Assembly (NCBI GenBank): GCA_013289835.1
Contig: JABCZG010000004.1
Location: 1 to 64,000, forward strand
Length of the DNA stretch: 64,000 nt
Reading direction: 5' to 3'
From: Acidobacteriota bacterium
GTDB lineage: Bacteria > Acidobacteriota > Terriglobia > Acidiferrales > UBA7541
Part shown: piece after piece, positions 44,219 to 52,280 of the stretch
Numbering within the stretch: the first letter of the stretch is position 1
How the letters are laid out: each line of letters starts with the position of its first letter
Translations under genes and position numbers: made by a program
The notes under the pieces: generated by a model
Seen by the model: only the letters and a program-made list of their open reading frames with translations
Told to the model about the DNA's origin: nothing
Databases searched by the model: none

Positions 44219-44488
44219 TTATTTTCCAAAGCCGAGTCGCCGCAAGGCGGCGCGTTCCCGATCGAGGTCTTCGCGAGTGTAATTGAGCCAGACCTCATGA
44301 GCCTTGAGGAAGCCGTCAAGTTCATCGCGGGTTTGCAGGCCGAGAAGCTGGCGCAACTGCGGTTCGGTTAGCCGGCCAGCCTTGTACTCCTCGAGAGAAA
44401 AGGCTTCGAGGGCGCGGCGGGAGAGATCGCTTCCGGAGGCGGAGAGACGCTGGGCGACATCGTCCGGGATGTGGAGCGTGAGTTCCAT
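44219..44488 (-). CDS. UPF0175-family antitoxin
   Basis: The product has 89 residues. The UPF0175 pattern is LHIPDDVAQRL, then SRRALEAFSLEEYKAGRLTEPQLRQLLGL, then LDGFLKAHEVWLNYTREDLDRERAAL. The family pairs with DUF3368 PIN toxins and neutralises them while binding the operon DNA. The stop abuts the toxin start. No strong ribosome site is seen before its ATG. Confidence 0.92.
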   Translation of the reverse strand: MELTLHIPDDVAQRLSASGSDLSRRALEAFSLEEYKAGRLTEPQLRQLLGLQTRDELDGFLKAHEVWLNYTREDLDRERAALRRLGFGK

Positions 44489-44556
44489 AACTGGAGTTTA
44501 GCACGAGAAGACTGACCTCCTGGCGGGGATTGGGAGGGGGCGAAAGGCGGAAATTA

Positions 44557-44655
44557 GAAACTAGAAGGCAGAAACTAGAAAAGAGAGAAAGACCCGACCC
44601 TTCGATTCCGAAAGGTCAAAACCCCCAGGTAGAAAAGCGTTACCTAGGGCACCCG
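44557..44655. repeat. 99-bp direct repeat A, copy 2
   Basis: It has the same length and order as copy 1 at 43534-43632, with 95 of 99 bases equal. One difference (CCTAGGG) weakens the hairpin stem. Together the copies delimit a roughly 1.1-kb unit that holds the toxin-antitoxin pair. Confidence 0.9.
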
Positions 44656-44672
44656 TCTTCCAGCATCGATGG

Positions 44673-45161
44673 TTACTTTGCCAACAGTCCGTGGTTGTGG
44701 TTGTAGCTGATCACGCGAGTCACCTTCCATGCGCCATCCTTGTTCTGCCACAGCGTGACAAACTTGGCGTCTCCCATGCCATCCTCCGGGTGTCCGGGGT
44801 GGTGGAAACGATGTATTCCGATCTCCACCGCTCCATATCCCTTCAGCGGGTAGACCTCCAGAGTGTCGGGTAGCAGCGTCCGCTGCACCTTTCCGCAGAT
44901 GTTCTGCTTAATGGCAGCGAGAAACGGTCCTCTCCCCACGGATAGCCCTGTCTGGTCGTGATAGAACTCCAGGTCATCGGACACCATTGCACCCAACGTG
45001 GTCAGATCGCAGCGGTTATATGCATCGAAGAGCTTGGCATCTAAAGACCGAATTGTCTCAAATAGAGGGTCGGGCTGCGGATTGGATTGCGCGTCTGCAG
45101 GCAAATTGGAAAGAACCAAAAGGAGAGGCAGGAATAGGTGAAGCGATCTTTTCGAGTTCAT
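44673..45161 (-). CDS. Secreted NTF2-like (DUF4440-type) protein
   Basis: The product has 162 residues. A signal peptide (MNSKRSLHLFLPLLLVLSNL, cleavage near ADAQ) is followed by an NTF2-like cone: helix FETIRSLDAKLFDAYNRCDLTTLGAMVSDD, then LEFYHDQTG and strands ending KFVTLWQNKDGAWKVTRVISYNH. Such domains bind small ligands or act as isomerase-like enzymes; the function is unknown. ATG 45161 has AAGGAGT. The longer frame reads into a repeat and is rejected. Confidence 0.85.
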   Translation of the reverse strand: MNSKRSLHLFLPLLLVLSNLPADAQSNPQPDPLFETIRSLDAKLFDAYNRCDLTTLGAMVSDDLEFYHDQTGLSVGRGPFLAAIKQNICGKVQRTLLPDTLEVYPLKGYGAVEIGIHRFHHPGHPEDGMGDAKFVTLWQNKDGAWKVTRVISYNHNHGLLAK

Positions 45162-45286
45162 CGAGACTCCTTCGCGAGGATGCATGCTAGCGGTGCATAC
45201 GGAACAGGGCCCGTAATAGTTTCCAAAAATGATTGTGTTTGCCAAGCCAGCCGCCAAGTAGAAAATAGAAATTAGAAAAGGGACAA

Positions 45287-45354
45287 GAGAAAGACCCCAC
45301 CCCTGCAAAACCCGCAGGGATGGGCCACCCAAGAGCAAATTCAGACTTAAGGCG
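45287..45354. repeat. 68-bp direct repeat B, copy 1
   Basis: It equals 45997-46064 except for four bases. It contains a hairpin with arms CCCTGC/GCAGGG around AAAACCC, extended by CCCA/TGGG after one mismatch. It is preceded by a purine-rich string. The two copies bracket the frameshifted gene at 45378-45863. Confidence 0.85.
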
Positions 45355-45377
45355 CGGGCGAACGCCGCAGGGTGACG

Positions 45378-45863
45378 TTATGGCTTATGGCTAACGGCAA
45401 ATACCAAAAAGACGCCCAAACCCAAGAGGATCAGCGCAGCACCAGCAGCAATTGCAAAAATGCGTGGCCGGGCAGCACGGGCCCCCGATACCGAAACCTC
45501 ATCTTCGGGAGAAACGAAACTTACGAAGGCCTTCTTGTAGGACCTCCAAAGCAGAAAATAGGGGAGTCCCTCGACGAGAAGAAATACCCCAAAGAAATGC
45601 ATATAGCTCTGAACATGTGCGCTTCTGGCCTGCCTAATGCATGGTAGATCTGCCTCGACCATTCAAAGGCCAAGAAATAACCGAGAACGAGGATTGAAAA
45701 AATGGGCGCCATAGAACATTTTCAGAAAGGATCTGATTTTTAATTCCTCGGCCGGAGATTTGACAAGGTAGCCGCGATGGCGGCGATCCCCAGGGAAAAC
45801 GACGACCCGGCCAGCGCTTTCACTTCTAAAATTCGCACTTACAATGGAGTCAAGAAGGGCCAT
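45378..45863 (-). pseudogene. Frameshifted membrane-protein gene
   Basis: The pieces join into one protein of about 160 residues: MALLDSIVSANFRSESAGRV... in the first frame from 45863, then FSILVLGYFLAFEWSRQIYH in a second frame, then MHFFGVFLLVEGLPYFLLW onward in the first frame again. The first shift falls in a T6 run near 45697-45702 (one T too many) and the second near 45628 (one base missing), so the shifts compensate. The joined protein has three to four membrane segments (one pair in the middle, one at the C terminus). AAGGAG lies upstream. It is either a decayed gene or a sequence error. Confidence 0.65.
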
Positions 45864-45996
45864 AGGAATTCTGTTCTCCTTGGGTGGATTCCTCGGGTCT
45901 TGGTTACCTCCATGTTGCCACTTGGAAAAAATGGCTCGCCAGGGAAAAAATGCCCATGTGTTCTCCTCGCCGCTAAGGATGCGGCCCACCGGCCAA

Positions 45997-46064
45997 GAGA
46001 AAGGCCCCACCCCTGCAAAACCCGCAGGGATGGGCCACCCAAAAGCAAATTCGGAATTAAGGCG
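45997..46064. repeat. 68-bp direct repeat B, copy 2
   Basis: This is the partner of 45287-45354, with 64 of 68 bases equal. The hairpin CCCTGC/GCAGGG is conserved without change. It lies between the frameshifted gene and the DUF2378-like gene, followed by another purine-rich string. Confidence 0.85.
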
Positions 46065-46156
46065 TGGCCACCGGGCGCAAAATAGAAAGCAGAAACTAGA
46101 AATTGGAAACTAGAAAAGGGACAAGAGACAGGCCCCGACCTTCGACCTCGAATCGT

Positions 46157-46714
46157 TCAGCTCCAGGCAATGGAGAGCTCGGCGTAGCCTCTGCCTTCCT
46201 CGATGGGAGTGGTGAAATAGACGACGGCGTCGTTGGCTCCGGAAAGCTCCAGCGCTTTATTGAAAAACCCGATAATGGCGAAGCCCATGATGCGGTGCTG
46301 CTTTGCAAAGCCGGTGTATTTGATCAATGCTTTGCGGGGTTCGGGCAGCTGCACATCGACGGAGACGCCCTGAAAGAAGGTCATGTGAACGGCAGCGATG
46401 CGCTCGATGACATATTCGGGTGAACCCACTTTTACAAAGGCTTTGTAGATGCCCTGAAGATGTCTTTCGTTTACGGCCTCCGCGCCGCGGGTGACGGCTT
46501 CTTCTCTGCCATTGGCGAGCACGCGAATTTCGACCTCCAGGAAGCGAGTATAGTTATCCAGCGGATACCAGCTAGAGGAGAAGATTTCGCCCTCGAAGAT
46601 CTTTCGAGTAGGCTCGTCGAGAAGGCCCAGGACTTTCTGGAAGGCTTGATCCCCAGCACGCCTTTTGATTTGGTCGATGGTTTCCCTGATCGTGGCCCCT
46701 TTGATCTGCACCAT
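46157..46714 (-). CDS. Hypothetical protein, DUF2378-like
   Basis: The product has 185 residues. It begins GATIRETIDQIKRRAG and continues with FEGEIFSSSWYPLDNYTRFLEV, a layout similar to the DUF2378/V4R-like family of Myxococcota, in which a helical part precedes a beta-rich ligand-binding part (RIMGFAIIGFFNKALELSG, DAVVYFTTPIEEG). The similarity is by eye only. GAGGAG precedes ATG 46714. Function is unknown. Confidence 0.65.
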   Translation of the reverse strand: MVQIKGATIRETIDQIKRRAGDQAFQKVLGLLDEPTRKIFEGEIFSSSWYPLDNYTRFLEVEIRVLANGREEAVTRGAEAVNERHLQGIYKAFVKVGSPEYVIERIAAVHMTFFQGVSVDVQLPEPRKALIKYTGFAKQHRIMGFAIIGFFNKALELSGANDAVVYFTTPIEEGRGYAELSIAWS

Positions 46715-46969
46715 GCGGGCACTCCTCGGCGAGCGGACTTTGCAGCGGCCCTCTCCTGACTTTACACTGTTTGTTTCTGGAGCAAGGCATCGCGTACGCT
46801 AATCGGCACTACGGAGAGTCTCTGCTCTACAGCGTCTTGAGATGGGCCGTGGCGGATTGTGTTTCGGTCCGAGGCTCGACCATACTCCTGCTACGTCTTC
46901 CGTCAGGCGCAGACAACGAAAAGATCTAGAAATTGGAAATTGGAAATTAGAAGATAGGGCAGATCTGGC

Positions 46970-47050
46970 GCGCCTACGGCGCTCGGAACTTTTTTCGATT
47001 TGGTACCCAGCCCTGACGGGCTGGGCTAACTTTTGACGCACCTACGGTGC
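46970..47050. repeat. Composite three-hairpin repeat
   Basis: GCGCC-TAC-GGCGC (46970-46982), CCCAGCCC-TGAC-GGGCTGGG (47006-47025) and GCACC-TAC-GGTGC (47038-47050) stand in a row. The outer two are variants of one motif. I recall similar composites in acidobacterial intergenic DNA, so this is probably a dispersed non-coding repeat. Confidence 0.65.
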
Positions 47051-47074
47051 TGGGGAGAGAAGGGCGGAAAGAAG

Positions 47075-47118
47075 GAAAAGTCAAAACCCCCAGGTAGAAA
47101 AGCGCAACCTGGGGCACC
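47075..47118. repeat. Partial copy of repeat A (hairpin part)
   Basis: It matches the second half of repeat A, from GAAAAGTCAAAAC to GGGGCACC, with a two-base loop change. The stem CCCCAGGT/ACCTGGGG is intact. Confidence 0.75.
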
Positions 47119-47390
47119 GGGCCAAACGCAGATGGAGAACGCTTACAGGCGCAAGTCCTAGTAAGTCGTGCGGGTAATCGGACAAGGGGCGGCAGGTGGC
47201 CGTGCCTTCGTTCGGAAAAACGCCCCTGGGTGTCGCGGAGAAAGGAGGAACTAGAAAGCAGAAAGTAGAAGGGAGAAAGCGGAAAATAGAAAAGAGAAAT
47301 TGGAAATTGGGAAAGCGAAGAGAAACACGATGTTCCGCTGCTGCCCGGAATCTTCGATATCGTGCCCTTACGCGGAGGAGAAGCCGCACA

Positions 47391-47412
47391 GCGCCAATCC
47401 GGAGGTTGGCGC
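47391..47412. repeat. Hairpin GCGCCAA/TTGGCGC
   Basis: A perfect 7-bp stem with an 8-base loop sits 130 bp before the CRP-family gene. It is probably another dispersed hairpin repeat of this region. Confidence 0.45.
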
Positions 47413-47544
47413 TCCGAGGGAAAGCGGGGGAGTTACGGTGTCTACTTTTAGACAGACAGGCGTATTTTTATCGTTCTACACTACAGCACCCGACAGGGTC
47501 TAGCCCTCACATCACGAAACACCTTGCGCAGGAGTGGAGGAAGT

Positions 47545-48198
47545 TTGACGTCCAGGAACCACACGAGGTCCCACCTTGGAGACTTCGCTTCCGGAGCGAG
47601 CCTGGGTGGCGAAGTCTCGCGCTATCCGCCGAATGAAAGCATCTACACGCAAGGTGAGCCCGCGGAGACGCTTTTCTACATTCAAAAAGGAGCGGTGCGG
47701 CTCTCGACTCGAAGGAACAACCGACCATCCGCAGTGACGGCCATCCTGGGGGTGGGTGATTTTTTTGGCGAGCTGTGCCTGGCAGACTATCCACATCGCA
47801 TGTGCACGGCTGTGGCGTTGACCGACAGCTCGATACGCACGATCCAGAAAGAAGAAATGCTGCAACTGATTCGCGGAAACAATGAGACCACAATTTCTTT
47901 GGTGGCCCATCTACTGTCCAGCGTCAAGAAATACCGGGACCATGTGGCGGATCTGCTGACCTCCTCCGCGGACCAGCGGCTGGCGCACGTGCTTTTGCAG
48001 CTGGCGCACCTGGGAAGGAATGGACGGACGGGCGTTGAGGTACCGCACCTAACGGACACCGTTCTGGCGGAAATGGTGGGAACCACACGATCAAGAATTA
48101 ATGCGTTCATGAATCGGTTCCGAAAGCAGGGATTCATCAGCTACGGTGAGGAATTGCAAGTGCGCCCGTCGTTGCGGAAAGTTCTCCGGAGGCGATAA
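47545..48198 (+). CDS. Crp/Fnr-family transcriptional regulator
   Basis: The product has about 217 residues. An N-terminal cyclic-nucleotide-binding-type jelly roll (about 25-130; YTQGEPAETLFYIQKGAVRLS, GDFFGELCLAD) is joined by a long helix to a winged HTH (about 155-210; TDTVLAEMVGTTRSRINAFMNRFRKQGFI). No N-terminal Fnr-type cysteine cluster is present, so it is not an Fnr iron-sulfur sensor. The TTG start at 47545 is chosen because GGAGG lies four bases before it; an upstream TTG at 47524 lacks a site. Targets are unknown. Confidence 0.9.
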   Translation: MTSRNHTRSHLGDFASGASLGGEVSRYPPNESIYTQGEPAETLFYIQKGAVRLSTRRNNRPSAVTAILGVGDFFGELCLADYPHRMCTAVALTDSSIRTIQKEEMLQLIRGNNETTISLVAHLLSSVKKYRDHVADLLTSSADQRLAHVLLQLAHLGRNGRTGVEVPHLTDTVLAEMVGTTRSRINAFMNRFRKQGFISYGEELQVRPSLRKVLRRR

Positions 48199-48238
48199 GA
48201 GCCACCTGACGAGGGCCGCGGGCAGCCGTTCGCTGGGT

Positions 48239-48442
48239 TCAGATTAGAGGGTGCTTAGCGAGGACTTGGGTACGGCGGAAGCGTCTGGATTCGACGGCTT
48301 CGGCGGCGGAGAGTTTGCGGTCGACGTGTGGTTCGGAGCGCGGGGCACCGGAATGGAGCGAGCAGCGCTCGCCGGCGATGGCGCCACAGGTGGGACAGGC
48401 TACGGAAGAAAGCTGGGTTGGGGTGAGGTCTTTCATTCGCAT
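48239..48442 (-). CDS. Small zinc-finger protein
   Basis: The product has 67 residues. The zinc-binding pattern is CPTCGAIAGERCSLHSGAPR followed by PHVDRK, similar to small C4/C3H-type domains seen in phage and actinobacterial proteins. The tail is basic (RRFRRTQ). A DNA-binding role is possible. It is convergent with the CRP-family gene and starts at one of two close ATGs (48442 or 48436). Confidence 0.7.
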   Translation of the reverse strand: MRMKDLTPTQLSSVACPTCGAIAGERCSLHSGAPRSEPHVDRKLSAAEAVESRRFRRTQVLAKHPLI

Positions 48443-48561
48443 GAAATAAGCATGCGATATGCGGTTCAGGAAAACTGTTCACTTTGGAACAGTATTGCGA
48501 AAAAGGCGCTGTCAGGGAAAGAGGCCTGTGAAAAACCCGCCTTCGCCAAGGCTACTGGAGC

Positions 48562-48600
48562 GGCCCACCCTTTCACAGACCAAACCTGAAAGGGCGGGCC
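48562..48600. repeat. Long hairpin GGCCCACCCTTTCA / TGAAAGGGCGGGCC
   Basis: The 14-bp arms with one mismatch enclose an 11-base loop. It lies in the gap between the small zinc-finger gene and the secreted protein gene and resembles repeat B in sequence taste. It may end transcription from 49093 or be a dispersed repeat. Confidence 0.55.
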
Positions 48601-48646
48601 ACACAGAGCGTCTTAGGGCGGACGATTGGCGCCGGACAGTGGATGC

Positions 48647-49093
48647 TTAGTTGCTTCCGGAATTTCCAGAAGCAGGAGAGCCCGAGCCTTGGGGCGGCTG
48701 CGTGGCAGCTCGCATGACCTGGGCGCGCGAGACCGGGAGATTATAAATGGTGTCGGTTGTCTGGATACGATTGAGAAAGAGTTCTCCCCCAACGCGCTGG
48801 AAGCCTACGTTGGGCTTATTGGAAGAGGCTTCTTCGGTTTCGATGGGATGCACGATCACGCTGGCGTGATGTTCGTAATTGCTGAGGAACAGTCCGTCGG
48901 CGGGATCATCGGAAACAGGGCGGAGCGCGTACTTTCCCGCGGGAAGGGTTGTATTGCTGGCCACAAAGTCGAACGGCAAGGTGACAACAATTTCGCTACG
49001 AGTTTGAGCCTGAGTGGCGGCAGCGAGCCCGAAAACACCGATCAATGCCAGCAAACTGCTTGCCAGCAAATTAATTGCGCGTATCTTCTTCAT
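48647..49093 (-). CDS. Small secreted acidobacterial protein
   Basis: The product has 148 residues. A signal peptide (MKKIRAINLLASSLLALIGV, cleavage near ATQAQ) is followed by a short beta domain: IVVTLPFDFVASNTTLPAGKY, then GLFLSNYEHHASVIVHP, then GFQRVGGELFLNRIQ. The tail is Gly/Ser/Pro-rich. Proteins of this pattern are abundant and paralogous in Acidobacteria, with unknown role. GAGGAG precedes ATG 49093. Confidence 0.8.
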   Translation of the reverse strand: MKKIRAINLLASSLLALIGVFGLAAATQAQTRSEIVVTLPFDFVASNTTLPAGKYALRPVSDDPADGLFLSNYEHHASVIVHPIETEEASSNKPNVGFQRVGGELFLNRIQTTDTIYNLPVSRAQVMRAATQPPQGSGSPASGNSGSN

Positions 49094-49501
49094 TTTTTCT
49101 CCTCGGAACGTTTGGGTCACGTTGCTGATCTGTGCGGAGTCCGAGCTTCTCCCTGTCAAGAGCGGGCACAAGCACTCGTTTCAACAATCATCCTCAAAAC
49201 GTATACACCAGTTGAGATGCGTGTTTGGGGGAAAGGTTACAGGGGGCTGCCAGGAGAACTTGGCAGGCGGGAGTCGCGGCGAGCAACCATCGGGCGCGAT
49301 AGTTCATCTTTACGTGTAGGCCTAGACGCGGTTTGGGCACCCACCCAGCGGGTGCGTGAAACCGCAAGGAAGACTCCTGCCCTCCCAGGACAAGCAGGAT
49401 AGGCAAGCTCCGGTCAAAATGGCGTAGGAAGAGTGAGAATAACCCCGGCTGCGCCGGGGCTGGATCGTGCGACGAATTGTCGTCGAGGGAGAGCACACGG
49501 T
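49094..49501. other. Divergent intergenic region with two hairpins
   Basis: This is about 400 bp between divergent secreted-protein genes. It contains a long hairpin with outer arms GCGGTTT/AAACCGC and inner arms GCACCC/GGGTGC (49328-49365). A second hairpin, CCCCGGC-TGC-GCCGGGG (49443-49459), lies shortly before the DUF2844 gene. No gene is seen; the promoters are not obvious. Confidence 0.5.
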
Positions 49502-49957
49502 ATGAAATCTAAAATGGTGCGCGGAATATTGGCGATGTTGGTTGTGCCGTTGCCGGTGTGCGCGGGGCTGGGAGGGGAGGCGAGCTCGGTGCAGGCGGAT
49601 CAGGCGAAAATGCAGGGGACGCTGCGGAGCACGAGCGCGGATGCGTACACGGTGCATGAGATACAAACGGCGGCGGGCGTGGCGGTGAAGGAATATGCGT
49701 CGTCCGCAGGAAAGGTGTTTGCGGTGACGTGGCAGGGGCCGGTGCATCCTGACTTGCGGCAACTGCTGGGAGATTATTTTGACCAGTATGTGCAGGCGCT
49801 GCAGGAGCAGCGCGCGCAACGGCACGGGCACGGACCGGTGCTGATTCAGCAGGCGGGGTTGGTAGTGCAGATTACGGGGCATGTGAGGTCGTTTATGGGA
49901 AGAGCGTACGTTGCGCAAATGGTGCCGGCGGGAGTGAAGGCGGAGGAGTTGCGATGA
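49502..49957 (+). CDS. Secreted DUF2844 protein
   Basis: The product has 151 residues. A signal peptide (MVRGILAMLVVPLPVCAGLG region) is followed by a compact domain with AYTVHEIQTAAGVAVKEY, then GKVFAVTWQGPVHPDLRQLLG, then ITGHVRSFMGRAYV, which is the DUF2844 pattern. The family is periplasmic and of unknown function, and is regularly followed by a DUF3443 gene as here. ATG 49502 starts the signal peptide. The stop overlaps the next start by 4 bp (ATGA). Confidence 0.85.
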   Translation: MKSKMVRGILAMLVVPLPVCAGLGGEASSVQADQAKMQGTLRSTSADAYTVHEIQTAAGVAVKEYASSAGKVFAVTWQGPVHPDLRQLLGDYFDQYVQALQEQRAQRHGHGPVLIQQAGLVVQITGHVRSFMGRAYVAQMVPAGVKAEELR

Positions 49958-51210
49958 AGCGCGCGCACTTGTGGGGAATCCTGTGGTTGAGCTTGGCGGG
50001 CGCGTTAGCGGGTGCGATGGGATGCGGCGGCGGGAGCAGCAGCAGTACGACGACGGGCGGCGGTGGTGGGAATGGGGGCGGAGGTGGTGGAGCGACAGCC
50101 AACGTGCAGTCCATCGTAGTGAATACCGGGCCGGCGGCGGGACCGCCGACCAATGCGCCGTACATTGATGGCGCGTTTACGAGCGTGACCGTGTGCGTGC
50201 CGGGGAGCACAACGAATTGCCAGACGATCGGCGGAATATTGGTGGACACGGGGTCATCGGGGCTGAGGGTATTGTCGTCGGCGCTGACGATTGCGCTGCC
50301 GCAACAGACTGTGGGAGGCGCGCCGATTGTGGAGTGCCTGCCGTTCGTGGATGGCTTCACGTGGGGGCCGGTGCAAATGGCGGACATGACGATTGCCGGG
50401 GAGAAGGCATCGTCGATGCCAATCCAGGTGATTGGGAGCGCGAGCTTCTCGACGATACCGGCCAGTTGTTCGAGCAATGGGCCGGAGGAAGATGATTTGG
50501 CGAGCTTGGGCGTGAATGGCATTTTGGGCGTGGGCAGCTTTGCGCAGGATTGCGGTGAAGGGTGCGTGGTGAGCGGAGCGGCGAACGCGGGATTTTATTA
50601 TGCGTGTCCGGCGACGGGTTGCGTGGTGACGACGGAGGCGCTGGCGAGCCAGGTGGTAAATCCGGTGGTGCTGTTTGCCACGGATAATAATGGCGTGATT
50701 CTGGAATTCCCAGCGGTTACGGGAGCGGAGGCGAGCGACACGGGATCGATGATCTTTGGGATTGGCACGCAGTCGAATAATGGTCTGGGGAGCGCGACGG
50801 TTTACGGGATTGATCCCAACACGGGGAATTTTACGACGACGTATAAGAACGTGACGTACACGGACCAGAGTTTCCTGGATAGCGGATCGAATGCGATTTA
50901 TTTCCTGGACAAGGCTACGACGGGATTCCCGACGTGCACGGACCTGACGTTCTGGTATTGCCCGACGACGACGCAGAATCTTTCCGCGACCAACCAGGGA
51001 ACGAATGGGGCGAACGGGACGGTGGCGTTTGTGGTGGGCAACGCGGATTCACTGACGGCCAATGCGAATGATGGCGTGGCGAATGGATTGGCGGGTCCGA
51101 ATACCGGAATGTTTGACTGGGGGTTGCCGTTCTTTTTTGGGCGCACGGTTTACACCGCGATTGATGGACAGAATACGCCGGCGGGGGCTGGGCCTTATTG
51201 GGCGTACTGA
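49954..51210 (+). CDS. Secreted DUF3443 protein, pepsin-like fold suspected
   Basis: The product has 418 residues. The N terminus is a lipoprotein-type signal (LSLAGALAGAMGCGGGSSS, lipobox AMGC). A Gly-rich linker leads to the DUF3443 domain. The block GGILVDTGSSGLRVLSS matches the aspartic-protease active-site pattern D-T-G-S, and a second D-S-G-S occurs later (FLDSGSNAIYF), so the fold may be pepsin-like. Several Cys pairs (DCGEGC, CPATGC) suggest disulfides. It is coupled to DUF2844. Enzymatic activity is inferred, not known. Confidence 0.85.
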   Translation: MKRAHLWGILWLSLAGALAGAMGCGGGSSSSTTTGGGGGNGGGGGGATANVQSIVVNTGPAAGPPTNAPYIDGAFTSVTVCVPGSTTNCQTIGGILVDTGSSGLRVLSSALTIALPQQTVGGAPIVECLPFVDGFTWGPVQMADMTIAGEKASSMPIQVIGSASFSTIPASCSSNGPEEDDLASLGVNGILGVGSFAQDCGEGCVVSGAANAGFYYACPATGCVVTTEALASQVVNPVVLFATDNNGVILEFPAVTGAEASDTGSMIFGIGTQSNNGLGSATVYGIDPNTGNFTTTYKNVTYTDQSFLDSGSNAIYFLDKATTGFPTCTDLTFWYCPTTTQNLSATNQGTNGANGTVAFVVGNADSLTANANDGVANGLAGPNTGMFDWGLPFFFGRTVYTAIDGQNTPAGAGPYWAY

Positions 51211-51291
51211 GAATTCCTGAAGTGAAAAACCGTAAATAAAAACGGGAGTGTTCGCAATATCCGTGTGGGCGGCGGGAGCGAGCTGCGCGGG

Positions 51292-51771
51292 CTACTTTTT
51301 GAAGAGATCCTCGAAGGCCTGGCGGGCGTCGGTGTGACGCGGGGGCGCGGCGGGCGTGGAACCGGGGGCAGCGGGCTGGGCGTAAGAGGTGGGGGCGGTG
51401 TCCTTCTCGATGGTGGTGCGGAATTCGTAGAAGGTGCAATTATTCTTGGCGTCCTTGGGGGAGATGCGATCGGGGATTGGCTGAGTGCATTCGAACTGGG
51501 CGCCGGAATCGAAATAGCGGCATTGCTTGCAGCAGTGCAATTCGAATTGGCACTTGGGGCATGTGCCGTTGACGTCGTAGCCGGGAGTGAGAACGGCGCC
51601 GCAATTGGCGCAGCGCGCGCGCGTGACGGTGCCGACCATGCGCGGAGTGCGCGGGCCGAACTGATCGGCGCCGCGAGGACCGCCGGCGGGCGGTTTGCGG
51701 TCGTGCGATTTATTCTTCTTGTCTTCTTTTTCCGCGTCGCGATACCCGCGGTGACTGTACTTTCGATCCAC
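51292..51771 (-). CDS. Zinc-ribbon protein with cysteine-rich second module
   Basis: The product has about 159 residues. The basic, charged N terminus (RKYSHRGYRD...) is followed by a zinc ribbon CANCG...CPKC (about 55-75). A second cysteine set follows (HCCKQC, then FECTQPIPDRI, then NNCTFYEF), and a Pro/Ala-rich tail ends the protein. GTG 51771 is used because GGAGG lies 5 bases before it. The upstream extension is not protein-like. The role is unknown. Confidence 0.72.
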   Translation of the reverse strand: MDRKYSHRGYRDAEKEDKKNKSHDRKPPAGGPRGADQFGPRTPRMVGTVTRARCANCGAVLTPGYDVNGTCPKCQFELHCCKQCRYFDSGAQFECTQPIPDRISPKDAKNNCTFYEFRTTIEKDTAPTSYAQPAAPGSTPAAPPRHTDARQAFEDLFKK

Positions 51772-51953
51772 AAACGCCTCCGTCCGCCCGTTTCGACGGA
51801 CTGCCACAGCTACAACCTGACTTTGCGCAGATGCGCTCAACCACTTGGTTAGAATCCAATCGGATTGCTACACTCGGCCGGACCGCGCAATGATTTCCCA
51901 GAATATGCTGGCTTGCAGGATGCCTACGTCCGAGAGCAGGAGATGGGACCTTT

Positions 51954-52259
51954 ATGTTTTTAGTACTATGGGAGTTCGAAGTCAAGCCGGGATGTGAAGC
52001 ACGCTTCGAGAAGGTCTATGGCCCGGAAGGGGACTGGGGCAGACTGTTCCGAACGGACTCACAGTATAGGGAGACTCGGCTGGTGCGGGACTCCTTTCGG
52101 GCTGCAAATTATTTGACGCTGGATTTCTGGAATTCGCGTCAGGCGTATGAAGAATTTTTAGTCAAGCGGCGAGCTGAGTATGCCACGATCGAGGCGCTCG
52201 GCGAAAAACTTACGGTGAGCGAGCGCCGGATTGGCGCGTACGAATTGGTTTCGCCCTGA
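51954..52259 (+). CDS. ABM-like dimeric alpha/beta barrel protein
   Basis: The product has 101 residues. The pattern strand (LVLWEFEVKPGCEARFEKVYG), helix, strand (YRETRLVRD), strand (YLTLDFWNSRQAYEEFLVKR), helix is typical of antibiotic-biosynthesis-monooxygenase-like ferredoxin folds. Such proteins are dimers and may act on heme or polyketides, or only bind. GGGACC lies before the start. It is convergent with hpnE. Confidence 0.75.
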   Translation: MFLVLWEFEVKPGCEARFEKVYGPEGDWGRLFRTDSQYRETRLVRDSFRAANYLTLDFWNSRQAYEEFLVKRRAEYATIEALGEKLTVSERRIGAYELVSP

Positions 52260-52280
52260 TTAGACGGCGCGAATCACGAA

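Larger units (their letters stand above)
46715..47544. other. Repeat-filled intergenic region
   Basis: The 830 bp contain no convincing gene. They hold two purine-rich strings (about 46920-46957 and 47243-47330), a composite three-hairpin repeat (46970-47050), a third partial copy of repeat A (47075-47118), and a GCGCCAA/TTGGCGC hairpin (47391-47412). The CRP-family gene starts at the right end. Confidence 0.6.

Noticed and set aside
47243..47330. Purine-rich stretch considered as a CRISPR-like or short tandem array
   Set aside because: The units vary in length and sequence with no spacers; it is a degenerate simple repeat.
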